Shown here: in pieces, positions 36,243 through 44,456 of the stretch
How the letters are laid out: each line of letters begins with the position of its first letter
How positions within the stretch are numbered: position 1 is the first letter of the stretch
NCBI RefSeq assembly: GCF_041227145.1
Contig: NZ_JBGFSP010000003.1
Location: forward strand, 930,001-994,000
Direction of reading: 5' to 3'
Length of the DNA stretch: 64,000 nucleotides
Source of the DNA: Bacteroides sp. AN502(2024)
Lineage (GTDB): Bacteria > Bacteroidota > Bacteroidia > Bacteroidales > Bacteroidaceae
Notes under the pieces: generated by a model
Told to the model about the DNA's origin: nothing
The model's input: the letters and a program-made list of their open reading frames with translations, nothing else
Databases searched by the model: none
Made by a program: the position numbers and the translations under genes

Positions 36243-38060
36243 ATGACTCCGGAACTAGCTTATTTCCTAAAGATAAATGTAGCGATAGCCCTGTTCTACG
36301 CATTCTATCGGTTATTTTTTCATAAGGACACCTTCTTCCATTGGCGTAGGATCGCTTTGCTAGGTTTCTTTGCCACCTCTCTGCTTTATCCCTTGCTAAA
36401 TATTCAGGGATGGATAAAAGCTCACGAACCAATGGTGGCAATGGCAGATCTTTATGCAACCATCATCCTTCCGGAGCAAGTCGTTACTCCTTTACAAGAG
36501 CCTGCAATGGACTGGCAAGAGGTGATCATACAGTTCTCGAAAGTTATCTACTGGAGCGGAATATTATTACTCGCCACACGTTTCTTCGTGCAACTGGGTA
36601 GCATCATCCGGTTACACCTCCAATGCTCAAAAAGCACAATACAAGGAGTACGCGTACATCTATTAAAGAAAGAAACCAGTCCTTTTTCTTTCTTCCGCTG
36701 GATATTCATACACCCGCAATCACATACGGAATCTGAAATCAGTGAAATCATTACTCATGAAGAGACGCACGCCCGTCAATACCACTCGGTAGATGTGCTC
36801 ATCAGCGAGGCAATGTGTATCTTTTGCTGGTTCAATCCATTCGTCTGGCTGATGAAACGGGAAGTCAGAGGAAACCTCGAATACATGGCGGATCACCGTG
36901 TATTGGAGACGGGACATGATTGTAAATCATACCAGTACCATTTATTGGAGCTGGCACATCACAAGGCTGCAGCAAATTTATCAAATAGTTTCAATGTTTT
37001 ACCACTTAAAAATCGTATCAAAATGATGAATAAACGAAGAACGAAAGAAATAGGAAGAACAAAATATCTGATGTTTCTTCCCTTGGCTGCTATCTTGATG
37101 ATTATCAGTAACATCGAAATGGTAGCGCGTACCACTGAAAAATTTGCAAAAGAAATGATGGGACAAGTGACGGAAGAAGTTGCCATGCATACTGAGGCCA
37201 CAAATATTCCAGAACTTCCTACAGAGAAAATTGAAGGAGCCGCACTTCCAGTGGCTAAGCAAGGAAAAGAGAGGATGGAAACTCAAATCAAAAATGTACC
37301 AGACTCCGTTGTCTTCCAGGTTGTAGAAGAAATGCCCGTTTTTCCGGGAGGAGTACAAGCACTAATGGAATACTTGTCGCAGAATGTCAAATATCCGGCT
37401 GAAGCACATGCAATCGGTGCACAAGGACGCGTGATTGTAAGCTTTACAGTTAAAAAGGACGGAAGTATAACCGATACGAAAGTGGAGCGAAGTGTCAATC
37501 CGTATCTCGACAAAGAGGCCATGCGTGTAATTGCCGCGATGCCTAAATGGAAACCCGGTAAACAAAGGGGGGAAGCGGTAAATGTGAAATTTACGGTTCC
37601 TGTTGTTTTCAGACTGACTGGTCCGAAACTTCCCAAGGCAGAAGAGGTAAGACAGTCCGATATGGATGAAGTAATCGTAGTGGGCCATGCCGCAAAAGAT
37701 GATTCAACTCCAGAAGCAGTAAGTGCAAAAGGAGAAAATGAAGACGAAGTATTCACCATGGTAGAAACAATGCCTAAATTTCCGGGAGGACAAGCCGGCC
37801 TGCTCCAGTATCTAGCTAGAAGTATCAAATATCCCGTTATCGCTCAAAAGAGTAAGGAGCAGGGCAAAGTCATCATACAGATGGTTATTGGTAAAGACGG
37901 AAGTTTGTCGAATATCAAAGTCTTACGCAGCGTATCTCCGTCACTGGATGCAGAAGCCATACGCGTAGTAGGCAATATGCCTAAATGGGAACCAGGAATG
38001 CAAAAAGGACAACCGGTTTCTGTCAAGTACACCATTCCTATCGTATTCAGATTACAGTAA
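36243..38060 (+). CDS. BlaR1-like M56 antirepressor with two TonB C-domains
   Basis: The 605-residue protein has N-terminal membrane helices and the M56 gluzincin site HEETH (residues 172-176) with EYMADHRV further on as the third ligand region. A further membrane helix is near residue 275. The C-terminal half holds two TonB C-terminal domains (about 365-455 and 515-605), each with the FPGG...YL pattern and ending VVFRL or IVFRL. There is no penicillin-binding sensor domain as in true BlaR1. The protein probably senses an envelope signal through the TonB domains and cleaves the repressor; that signal is not known. Confidence 0.9.
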   Translation: MTPELAYFLKINVAIALFYAFYRLFFHKDTFFHWRRIALLGFFATSLLYPLLNIQGWIKAHEPMVAMADLYATIILPEQVVTPLQEPAMDWQEVIIQFSKVIYWSGILLLATRFFVQLGSIIRLHLQCSKSTIQGVRVHLLKKETSPFSFFRWIFIHPQSHTESEISEIITHEETHARQYHSVDVLISEAMCIFCWFNPFVWLMKREVRGNLEYMADHRVLETGHDCKSYQYHLLELAHHKAAANLSNSFNVLPLKNRIKMMNKRRTKEIGRTKYLMFLPLAAILMIISNIEMVARTTEKFAKEMMGQVTEEVAMHTEATNIPELPTEKIEGAALPVAKQGKERMETQIKNVPDSVVFQVVEEMPVFPGGVQALMEYLSQNVKYPAEAHAIGAQGRVIVSFTVKKDGSITDTKVERSVNPYLDKEAMRVIAAMPKWKPGKQRGEAVNVKFTVPVVFRLTGPKLPKAEEVRQSDMDEVIVVGHAAKDDSTPEAVSAKGENEDEVFTMVETMPKFPGGQAGLLQYLARSIKYPVIAQKSKEQGKVIIQMVIGKDGSLSNIKVLRSVSPSLDAEAIRVVGNMPKWEPGMQKGQPVSVKYTIPIVFRLQ

Positions 38061-38071
38061 TTTCTCTTTCT

Positions 38072-38113
38072 GGTGTCGCTCCCTTCCTCATCGGAGAGAA
38101 ACGGGAGCGCACC
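38072..38113. terminator. Dyad between the convergent blaR1-like and mrp genes
   Basis: GGTGTCGCTCCC (38072-38083) pairs with GGGAGCGCACC (38103-38113) with one bulge. There is no clear T run, so a terminator role is only likely. Confidence 0.45.
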
Positions 38114-38141
38114 ACAAAAGTCCTCCAAACGCCCCACACCT

Positions 38142-39242
38142 TTATTTATGTATTTCTACGATTTGAGTCGGAGCCATCTCTACATTCCGGCGATCTACCT
38201 GACGGACAACACTCGCAGCCAAGGATAAGAAAGCACGTCCGGTTACAGAGTCTTCATTCAATGCAACGGGGGTACCATTATCTCCTCCTTCACAGATACT
38301 TTGTACGATAGGTATCTGTCCCAACAAAGGAACCTTCATCTCCTCAGCCAGTTTCTTGGCACCTTCCTTACCAAAGATATAATATTTATTCTCTGGAAGT
38401 TCGGCGGGAGTAAACCAAGCCATATTTTCAACCAAACCGAGAATCGGCACATTCACCTTATCATTAGTGAACATATTGATTCCCTTACGGGCATCTGCCA
38501 AAGCAACCGCCTGCGGAGTGCTGACAACAATCGCCCCCGTCATAGCCAGTGTTTGAACAACCGTTAAATGAATGTCGCTGGTTCCGGGAGGAAGGTCTAT
38601 CAGGAAATAATCCAAATCTCCCCAAGCTGCATCAGCTATCAACTGTTTCAACGCATTACTTGCCATTCCGCCGCGCCACAAGGTTGCCTGATCCGGATCG
38701 ACAAAGAAACCGATAGACAATAATTTCACACCATACTTCTCTACCGGAATAATCATGTCACGACCATCTATACGTTCAGCATAGGGACGCGCATCCTCCA
38801 CCTGAAACATCTTAGGCATAGAGGGACCGAAAATATCTGCATCGAGCAAACCAACCTTATAGCCTAATTTAGCTAAAGAAACTGCCAGATTCGCAGACAC
38901 CGTAGACTTACCCACTCCACCTTTACCGGAAGAGATACCGACTATATTCTTTACTTGCGGAAGGAGCTTGCCAACTTCCGGACGAGCAGCTTGTTTACTC
39001 TCTGTTGTGATGGTTACCTGCACATCAGGAGAGACATACGTATGAATAGCTGTCTCCGCCGCCTTCAACATCGATTTCATAAACGGATCGGTCGGTTTCT
39101 CAAAAATCAATGAAAAGCTGACAGCCATACCATCAATACGAAGATTATCGGCAACCATCTCCGCTTCCACCAGATTCTTTCCCGTACCGGGATAACGCAC
39201 CGTTGCCAATGCATCCAATATCAATTTAGGATAGAGAGTCAT
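38142..39242 (-). CDS. Mrp/NBP35 family iron-sulfur carrier ATPase
   Basis: The 366-residue protein has an N-terminal MIP18/DUF59 domain (about 1-95) and a P-loop ATPase with GKGGVGKST (deviant Walker A), [28 protein letters not shown] and GLVENMAWF. The usual CxxC that binds the cluster is not evident, as in several Bacteroidetes members. It is thought to deliver Fe-S clusters. Confidence 0.92.
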   Translation of the reverse strand: MTLYPKLILDALATVRYPGTGKNLVEAEMVADNLRIDGMAVSFSLIFEKPTDPFMKSMLKAAETAIHTYVSPDVQVTITTESKQAARPEVGKLLPQVKNIVGISSGKGGVGKSTVSANLAVSLAKLGYKVGLLDADIFGPSMPKMFQVEDARPYAERIDGRDMIIPVEKYGVKLLSIGFFVDPDQATLWRGGMASNALKQLIADAAWGDLDYFLIDLPPGTSDIHLTVVQTLAMTGAIVVSTPQAVALADARKGINMFTNDKVNVPILGLVENMAWFTPAELPENKYYIFGKEGAKKLAEEMKVPLLGQIPIVQSICEGGDNGTPVALNEDSVTGRAFLSLAASVVRQVDRRNVEMAPTQIVEIHK

Positions 39243-39281
39243 TTGAATAAAAAATTAAAGATTAAATTTTAAAGATGGAAT

Positions 39282-39316
39282 CCGCAAACTCCTTGAACAA
39301 TTAAAAGGAGATGCGG
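39282..39316. repeat. Hairpin between trmB and mrp
   Basis: CCGCA (39282-39286) and CTCCTT (39289-39294) pair with AAGGAG (39305-39310) and TGCGG (39312-39316), with small internal bulges. It lies between the two minus-strand genes and may be a processing or termination signal. Confidence 0.4.
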
Positions 39317-39337
39317 AGACCCTATATTAATGCTGTT

Positions 39338-40102
39338 CTATTTACTTGTATTTAGTCCACTACGCTTGCTACGGTTATAACTACGATAAGGATCAAGCTC
39401 TATTTCCACATCCGGTTCTTGCAATTTACCTTCCTGCGGAAGCCGGAACCTGATATACTTAATATCTAAGCCGCGATCCAACCACTGTTGTTCATAATAG
39501 GTCTTAATACCGAGAATATGATCTACCAGACCGGAATGATATAAATCTTCAGTCATAAACTCAACGGGAAACCTGTTCGCTTCAATCATGTACTTTGTAT
39601 AGGTAAACATGAAGTTGCTGTCCGTTTTCAGATGGATAATACCATTCGGCTGCAAGAATTTGCGATACCGCTCCATAAAATAGGTAGAGGTCAGTCGTTT
39701 GGTTGCTTTCTTCATTTGCGGATCAGAGAAAGTCAGCCATATTTCACTCACTTCGCCTTCGGCAAAAAAGCGTTCGATGATTTCAATATTGGTGCGCAGG
39801 AAAGCAACATTCTTCATTCCGGCCTGTAATGACTCCGTTGCTCCCGTCCACATACGAGCACCTTTTATATCCACTGCTATAAAGTTCTTTTCGGGAAACA
39901 TCTTACCCAAGCCAACGGTATACTCGCCACGTCCGCAACCCAGTTCGAGCACAATCGGATGATCGTTTTTAAAAAACTCCTTGTGCCATTTCCCCTTCAT
40001 GTCAAAAGGCACGTTATCTACTGCCGAATAAGGATATTCGAATACGTGCGGATAACTTGCCATATCGGCGAACTTTTCTAATTTATTCTTTCCCATATCC
40101 AT
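39338..40102 (-). CDS. trmB: tRNA (guanine-N7-)-methyltransferase
   Basis: Starting at the ATG at 40102 the protein has 254 residues. It has the SAM-binding motif [28 protein letters not shown] and the [14 protein letters not shown] segment typical of TrmB (normally DPWPK/R). It methylates G46 of tRNAs. The frame extends upstream to 40210, but the promoter at 40116-40146 shows that translation begins at 40102 or 40096. Confidence 0.93.
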   Translation of the reverse strand: MDMGKNKLEKFADMASYPHVFEYPYSAVDNVPFDMKGKWHKEFFKNDHPIVLELGCGRGEYTVGLGKMFPEKNFIAVDIKGARMWTGATESLQAGMKNVAFLRTNIEIIERFFAEGEVSEIWLTFSDPQMKKATKRLTSTYFMERYRKFLQPNGIIHLKTDSNFMFTYTKYMIEANRFPVEFMTEDLYHSGLVDHILGIKTYYEQQWLDRGLDIKYIRFRLPQEGKLQEPDVEIELDPYRSYNRSKRSGLNTSK

Positions 40103-40115
40103 CCTGATTAGGTCG

Positions 40116-40146
40116 CAAAGGTACTGATTTTGATGCAACCGACAAA
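40116..40146 (-). promoter_or_regulatory. trmB promoter
   Basis: On the minus strand TTTG (40143-40146), 19 bases, TACCTTTG (40116-40123): full consensus, 13 bases before the chosen start codon. Confidence 0.8.
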
Positions 40147-40241
40147 AAGAAATGGAGTACAGATCTATTTTTGAAAAGCACAAAACATCTGCCATCTGCA
40201 ACAAAATCATGCTAAATCAATGAATACGAACAACTTATGCT

Positions 40242-40263
40242 GTTGCAGATACCTGTTGCAGAT
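40242..40263. repeat. Left arm of a 22-base perfect inverted repeat
   Basis: GTTGCAGATACC plus ten more bases is exactly complementary to 40628-40649. Inside the arm GTTGCAGAT occurs twice; a third copy follows at 40265-40272. The two arms flank the tandem array at 40331-40504. Confidence 0.85.
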
Positions 40264-40330
40264 GGTTGCAGATAAAGTTATCTGCAACATACTATTCAAA
40301 TACCGGATTTGTACAGGTTACCTACACACG

Positions 40331-40504
40331 CAAAGTGTTCAGCGCTTTGAAACAAAGTGTTCAGCGCTTTGAAACAAAGTGTTCACCGTATTGAAACAAA
40401 GTGTTCCACCTTATTGAAACAAAGTGTTCAGCGCCTTGAAACAAAGTGTTCCACCCTGTTGAAACAAAGTGTTCACCATATTGAAACAAAGTGGTTCGCT
40501 GAAA
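40331..40504. repeat. Tandem array of about eight 22-23 base units (CAAAGTGTTC type)
   Basis: Units start at 40331, 40353, 40375, 40397, 40420, 40442, 40465 and 40487 (last partial). Each begins CAAAGTGTTC and ends TTGAAA; the middle six to seven bases vary (AGCGCT, ACCGTA, CACCTTA and others). The minus-strand frame through it is a repeat artefact. Confidence 0.9.
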
Positions 40505-40627
40505 TAACAACAAATACAAAATAGCAAAGCATACGAGTTTACTTGTGAGATTGAAAGAGTAGTTTATCATGTTGTCAGACCATCATGAGCTAAAACAGAT
40601 GTGTTGCAGATACTTGATCTGCAACAT

Positions 40628-40649
40628 ATCTGCAACAGGTATCTGCAAC
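40628..40649. repeat. Right arm of the 22-base perfect inverted repeat
   Basis: This is the exact reverse complement of 40242-40263. Further ATCTGCAAC copies lie at 40617-40625, 40628-40636 and 40641-40649. With its partner it brackets the tandem array, about 365 bases apart. Confidence 0.85.
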
Positions 40650-40689
40650 GCCATAAGATATTATGTTTCAATCATATACAACGAAATTG

Positions 40690-41000
40690 TTGCAGATGGC
40701 AGATAATTACCATAAATATATTCTTCTGTGTAGGAATCGGATGTAGGTTCCTCCGGTATTCCTTTCTGAAGGAAAATCCTACGAATATATTCCTGTTGTT
40801 CAGGCGACAAATACCTCTCTTTACGGTAAACGGAACCTTGACACCATCCAAAGGATTGTTCACGCTCTGTTCGCTATTTGGAAAGGATGCCGCAAAAAGA
40901 GGTCTGACAAAAGAAAAGGCATGGCTGAGCTGATGAGGGGATTCTCCTTGAATTTTACCAAGCTGCTGCAATTCTTGGTCCCCAAATAAAAAAACGAATT
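40690..41000 (-). pseudogene. Frameshifted remnant of an unidentified protein gene
   Basis: On the minus strand a protein-like segment runs from about 41000 (LQQLGKIQGESPHQLSHAF, then SVNNPLDGVKVPFTV) to about 40815. The frame then becomes unlike protein, while a different frame continues with RYLSPEQQEYIRRIFLQKGI and EEYIYGNYLPSAT to about 40690. The two pieces read well together with one frameshift near 40815. No start codon or beginning is visible. The family is not certain. Confidence 0.5.
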
Positions 41001-41041
41001 TCAATAGAAAGATAATTGACTGACAGACAAACATCAACAAA

Positions 41042-41068
41042 TTACCCGGCTCACATTGAACCGGGTAA
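41042..41068. terminator. Hairpin downstream of the DUF975 gene
   Basis: TTACCCGG (41042-41049) pairs perfectly with CCGGGTAA (41061-41068). It lies about 100 bases after the DUF975 stop codon on the minus strand. The T run is weak. Confidence 0.5.
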
Positions 41069-41167
41069 AAGGAAGTATGGCTATATTTTATCTTAAATGA
41101 AAGAGCCATGCTCCATTCTTCTATCATACTAATTTGTCTTATCCAATCTCAACATTCACTTCAACGT

Positions 41168-41770
41168 CTACTTTACTTCCGCATTTCCGCTTTGTTGTGC
41201 CTTCAGATCTTCATAAAAAGCAGAGCGGGAAACACCCACATACGGTTGTAAAAAGAGGAATCCAATACCCAAAGTAAAGAGACAAAGGATAGCCCAACCA
41301 ATGAAACTTAAATCAAGCAGGAACAACTTCATCTTATTTCCATCCATCATAGCCATACTTTTTTCGATAGCCGCGTTGTTTTTCATTTCCGGTTCATCTT
41401 TCAAGATAAAGTCGGTCATTGCATAAGAATAAGCCTTAATGATACCCGGTATAAGCAGCAACAGTGACCACAAAAAGGTATAGACCCCTTGAAGCAGCTT
41501 AGTGACAAAAATACGTCCATAATCCTGAAAACCTTCGAATAAAGTACCAAAGTCAATGTCTTTGCCTCTACATACGCCAAGCATTACAATAGCAAAACCG
41601 TACGCAACCGGTAATCCGACAAATAACGAGCATAACCCTCCAATCACAGGAATAACTGATAAACCACCGACAATAACTGAATAAATAAGTGCAGCTACAG
41701 CCGCCATCACCCACTTACCTCGAAGTGCCTCACGTGCCTGCGCACGCAATTCTGAATTCTGTTTTAACAT
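41168..41770 (-). CDS. DUF975 family membrane protein
   Basis: The start at ATG 41770 gives 200 residues. It has four to five membrane helices and the DUF975 features: MLKQNSELRAQAREALRGKW at the N-terminus and LLLIPGIIKAYSYAMTDFIL in the middle. The function is unknown. A minus-strand TATTTTTG at 41805-41812 gives it its own promoter and argues against the start at 41794. Confidence 0.85.
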   Translation of the reverse strand: MLKQNSELRAQAREALRGKWVMAAVAALIYSVIVGGLSVIPVIGGLCSLFVGLPVAYGFAIVMLGVCRGKDIDFGTLFEGFQDYGRIFVTKLLQGVYTFLWSLLLLIPGIIKAYSYAMTDFILKDEPEMKNNAAIEKSMAMMDGNKMKLFLLDLSFIGWAILCLFTLGIGFLFLQPYVGVSRSAFYEDLKAQQSGNAEVK

Positions 41771-41804
41771 AATGAATAATATTAATTGATACATGTGACA
41801 TTTT

Positions 41805-41812
41805 CAAAAATA
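41805..41812 (-). promoter_or_regulatory. Probable -7 box of the DUF975 gene
   Basis: The minus strand reads TATTTTTG just after the ilvE stop codon, 35 bases before the ATG at 41770. No good -33 box is seen. Confidence 0.45.
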
Positions 41813-41815
41813 CAG

Positions 41816-42835
41816 TTATTCCACTATGGTCACCCAGCCATGCGTATCCGGTTCGTCACCATACTGAATTCCACGTAACTTGTTATACAATTTCGTACAG
41901 ATGGGTCCCGGCTTACCGTCTTTGGAGATCACATAAGATTTTCCATTTTCCAAATCATCGATACGTTGAATAGGGCTGATTACTGCGGCAGTACCACAAG
42001 CACCGGCTTCTTCAAATGTTTCCAGTTCTTCTTCCAGTATCGGACGTCGTTCTACCTTGATACCCATATCTTCTGCCAACTGCATCAAGCTCTTATTGGT
42101 AATGGAGGGTAAGATAGAAGATGATTTAGGAGTGATATACGTATTATCCTTAATACCGAAGAAGTTGGCAGCACCGCATTCATCGATATACTTCTTTTCT
42201 TTCGCATCGAGATAGAACTCGCAGGAATAGCCCAGATCGTGTGCTTTCTTGTTAGCACGAAGACTGGCAGCATAGTTACCACCCACTTTATAAATACCTG
42301 TTCCATGAGGAGCGGCACGGTCAAACTCACGAATAATAACATACGGATTGGTTGAAAAGCCACCTTTGAAGTACGGTCCTACCGGAGTTACGAATACAAC
42401 AAACATATATTCATCGGCAGGATGTACGCCCACCTGGGCACCTGTTCCGATCAACAGCGGGCGAATGTAAAGAGAAGCACCGGTTTCATAAGGAGGAATA
42501 AAACGTTCATTCAGCTTCACCACTTTCAGAATTGCCTCTTTGAATCGTTCTGTCGGAAGTTCCGCCATCAGAATTCCCTGACAAGTAGATTGCAGACGGG
42601 CAGCATTTTCTTCCAAACGGAAAATACGAATTTTACCATCTTTTCCACGGAACGCTTTCAGCCCTTCAAAGGCCTCCTGACCATAGTGTAAACAGGTTGC
42701 CGCCATGTGCAAATTAAGATATTCTTCACTGCTTACCTCCAGTTCTCCCCATGCACCATTACGGAAATTAATTCTCACATTGTAATCTGTTTTCATGTAT
42801 CCAAACGACAGATTCGCCCAGTCTATTTCTTTCAT
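41816..42835 (-). CDS. ilvE: Branched-chain amino acid aminotransferase
   Basis: The 339-residue protein (start at 42835; an ATG at 42862 would add nine residues) has the class IV aminotransferase pattern: HYGQEAFEGLKAFRGKDG, YIRPLLIGTGAQVGV, the PLP-lysine region GIYKVGGNYAASLRANKKA, and DECGAANFFGI. It makes Leu, Ile and Val from their keto acids. A TATTTTTG box at 42875-42882 on the minus strand favours the shorter start. Confidence 0.95.
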   Translation of the reverse strand: MKEIDWANLSFGYMKTDYNVRINFRNGAWGELEVSSEEYLNLHMAATCLHYGQEAFEGLKAFRGKDGKIRIFRLEENAARLQSTCQGILMAELPTERFKEAILKVVKLNERFIPPYETGASLYIRPLLIGTGAQVGVHPADEYMFVVFVTPVGPYFKGGFSTNPYVIIREFDRAAPHGTGIYKVGGNYAASLRANKKAHDLGYSCEFYLDAKEKKYIDECGAANFFGIKDNTYITPKSSSILPSITNKSLMQLAEDMGIKVERRPILEEELETFEEAGACGTAAVISPIQRIDDLENGKSYVISKDGKPGPICTKLYNKLRGIQYGDEPDTHGWVTIVE

Positions 42836-42886
42836 ACTGTTATGTATTAGTTTATTTTCCATGCAATCAAGTCACAAAAATAGCTT

Positions 42887-43096
42887 TTATTCTTCAGATA
42901 GCCTCTTTTCTTGCAATAATTTTTCGACTTCTCGGTCAGCTTTTGTCAGTTTATCCTTGCAAAAGGCGATAATTTCATTGGCTTCTTTTATTTTTTCACT
43001 TAAAATATCGATATCCAGTTCGTTGTTGTCTATCTGGCGAACGATCTTTTCAAGACGTTCCATTGCTTGAGAATATGTTTCTTTTTTTGCTCTCAC
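42887..43096 (-). CDS. xseB: Exodeoxyribonuclease VII small subunit
   Basis: The 69-residue protein has the XseB pattern: SQAMERLEKIVRQIDNNELD, then a second helix with SEKIKEANEIIAFCKDKL. It forms the small subunit with XseA, encoded 58 bases upstream on the same strand. Confidence 0.92.
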   Translation of the reverse strand: MRAKKETYSQAMERLEKIVRQIDNNELDIDILSEKIKEANEIIAFCKDKLTKADREVEKLLQEKRLSEE

Positions 43097-43154
43097 GATA
43101 TTGATATATAATGTTAATGATGAATGTTTTTACAAATACACGTTTAGCGGATAG

Positions 43155-44444
43155 TTACTTTTCTACCACCGAATGAACTTCTCCTCTCGATAGCCGGGTT
43201 ATCAAATGGTCTCCCGGCTTCAGTGAAGCCGCATCCGTCACCGCCTTCCCATTCTTTATTGTAATACTATATCCCCGACTCAATAGTTTATCAGGAGAAG
43301 CATCCGCTATTCGTTGTTGCAAAAGTTCCAGACGGTAAGATTGACGGGCTACCAATGCTTTCATCACCTGTGACAAATCTTTCTTTACTGCCAGCAAAGA
43401 AAAACGGGCGTCCGCAAGTTTGCGAAGAACAAGATTGGGAATACGGGTTTGGAGAGTTTCCAACTTTCGTCGTTCCTGATCAAGAAGCATATAAGCTCCT
43501 TGTTGAATCTGCATAGATAATTCTTCCAGATGCTCCGCAGCTTCCGCTACCCGGTGAATCAGGAGTTCGGCAGCAGCCGTAGGAGTTTTCACCCGGGTAT
43601 GAGCGACGGAATCAAGCACTGTATCATCGCGTTCATGTCCAATACCGGTAATAATAGGTAACGGAAATTGCGCACATGCAGCTGCCAACAGATAAGTATC
43701 AAAGCCGGACAAATCGGAAGTAGCCCCACCACCACGAATGATGACTACTACATCAAATTCACTGATGCGGGCATTAATACGGTCCAGAGCAGCCAACACG
43801 GATTCCTCAACCTGATTTCCCTGCATTAAAGCCGGAAAAAGCTCCGTATAGAAAAAGAATCCACTCGGATTATGCTGCAACTGATGACAGAAATCTCCAT
43901 ATCCGGCTGCAGTAGCAGAGGAAATAACGGCAATATGTTGCGGAAGAACCGGTATTTCCAACTCCTTATTCAGTGTCAGTACGCCTTCCTCTTCCAACTG
44001 CAATAATATTTCCCGGCGACGACGAGTCATATCTCCCAATGTATAAGCAGGATCAATGTCAAGCACTGTCAGACTGTAACCGTATAGCTCATGAAACTGA
44101 ACCGTCACTTTCACCAGCACCTTAATGCCGGAAGTAAATTGCTGTCCGGTAGTTTCTTCAAAATAAGACTTCAACAGGCGGTAGATGTTATTCCAAATCA
44201 TACCGCGCGCCTTGGCTACAAGATTATTGCTGCGAGGATCTTTCTGCACGAATTCCAGATAACAATGCCCTGTCGTATTGGAACGGACATCGCTCAACTC
44301 TGCCTGTATCCAATATTCATCAGGCAGACATTGCTCCAGACTACGGCGGACAAGTGCATTCAGTTCTAAAAGAGAAAGCCTCTCCCCACCCTCTCCCCAA
44401 GAGAGAGAATCTGATAGCTTCGACTTATTCACAACATTTATCAT
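43155..44444 (-). CDS. xseA: Exodeoxyribonuclease VII large subunit
   Basis: The 429-residue protein has the N-terminal OB-fold (YWIQAELSDVRSNTTGHCYLEF), the catalytic core (PQHIAVISSATAAGYGDFCH, VVIIRGGGATSDLSGFD, ITGIGHERDDTVLDSVAH) and a C-terminal coiled coil. It degrades single-stranded DNA from both ends. The first 22 residues include SLSWGEGGERLS, encoded by DNA (44380-44411) with CTCTCCCC repeats; they are unlike usual XseA starts. Confidence 0.94.
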   Translation of the reverse strand: MINVVNKSKLSDSLSWGEGGERLSLLELNALVRRSLEQCLPDEYWIQAELSDVRSNTTGHCYLEFVQKDPRSNNLVAKARGMIWNNIYRLLKSYFEETTGQQFTSGIKVLVKVTVQFHELYGYSLTVLDIDPAYTLGDMTRRRREILLQLEEEGVLTLNKELEIPVLPQHIAVISSATAAGYGDFCHQLQHNPSGFFFYTELFPALMQGNQVEESVLAALDRINARISEFDVVVIIRGGGATSDLSGFDTYLLAAACAQFPLPIITGIGHERDDTVLDSVAHTRVKTPTAAAELLIHRVAEAAEHLEELSMQIQQGAYMLLDQERRKLETLQTRIPNLVLRKLADARFSLLAVKKDLSQVMKALVARQSYRLELLQQRIADASPDKLLSRGYSITIKNGKAVTDAASLKPGDHLITRLSRGEVHSVVEK

Positions 44445-44456
44445 ACAACGGTCACA

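Noticed and set aside
40331..40504. CRISPR array
   Set aside because: The units are 22-23 bases with only six or seven variable bases between conserved parts; there are no 30-base spacers and no cas genes.
40361..40570. Minus-strand repeat protein of 69 residues (FQYGEHFVS repeats)
   Set aside because: It is a direct reading of the tandem DNA array with 22/23-base units that would break frame between copies; no start signal.
40672..41127. A 151-residue minus-strand protein
   Set aside because: Only the middle looks like protein and it changes frame near 40815, so it is better seen as part of a pseudogene.
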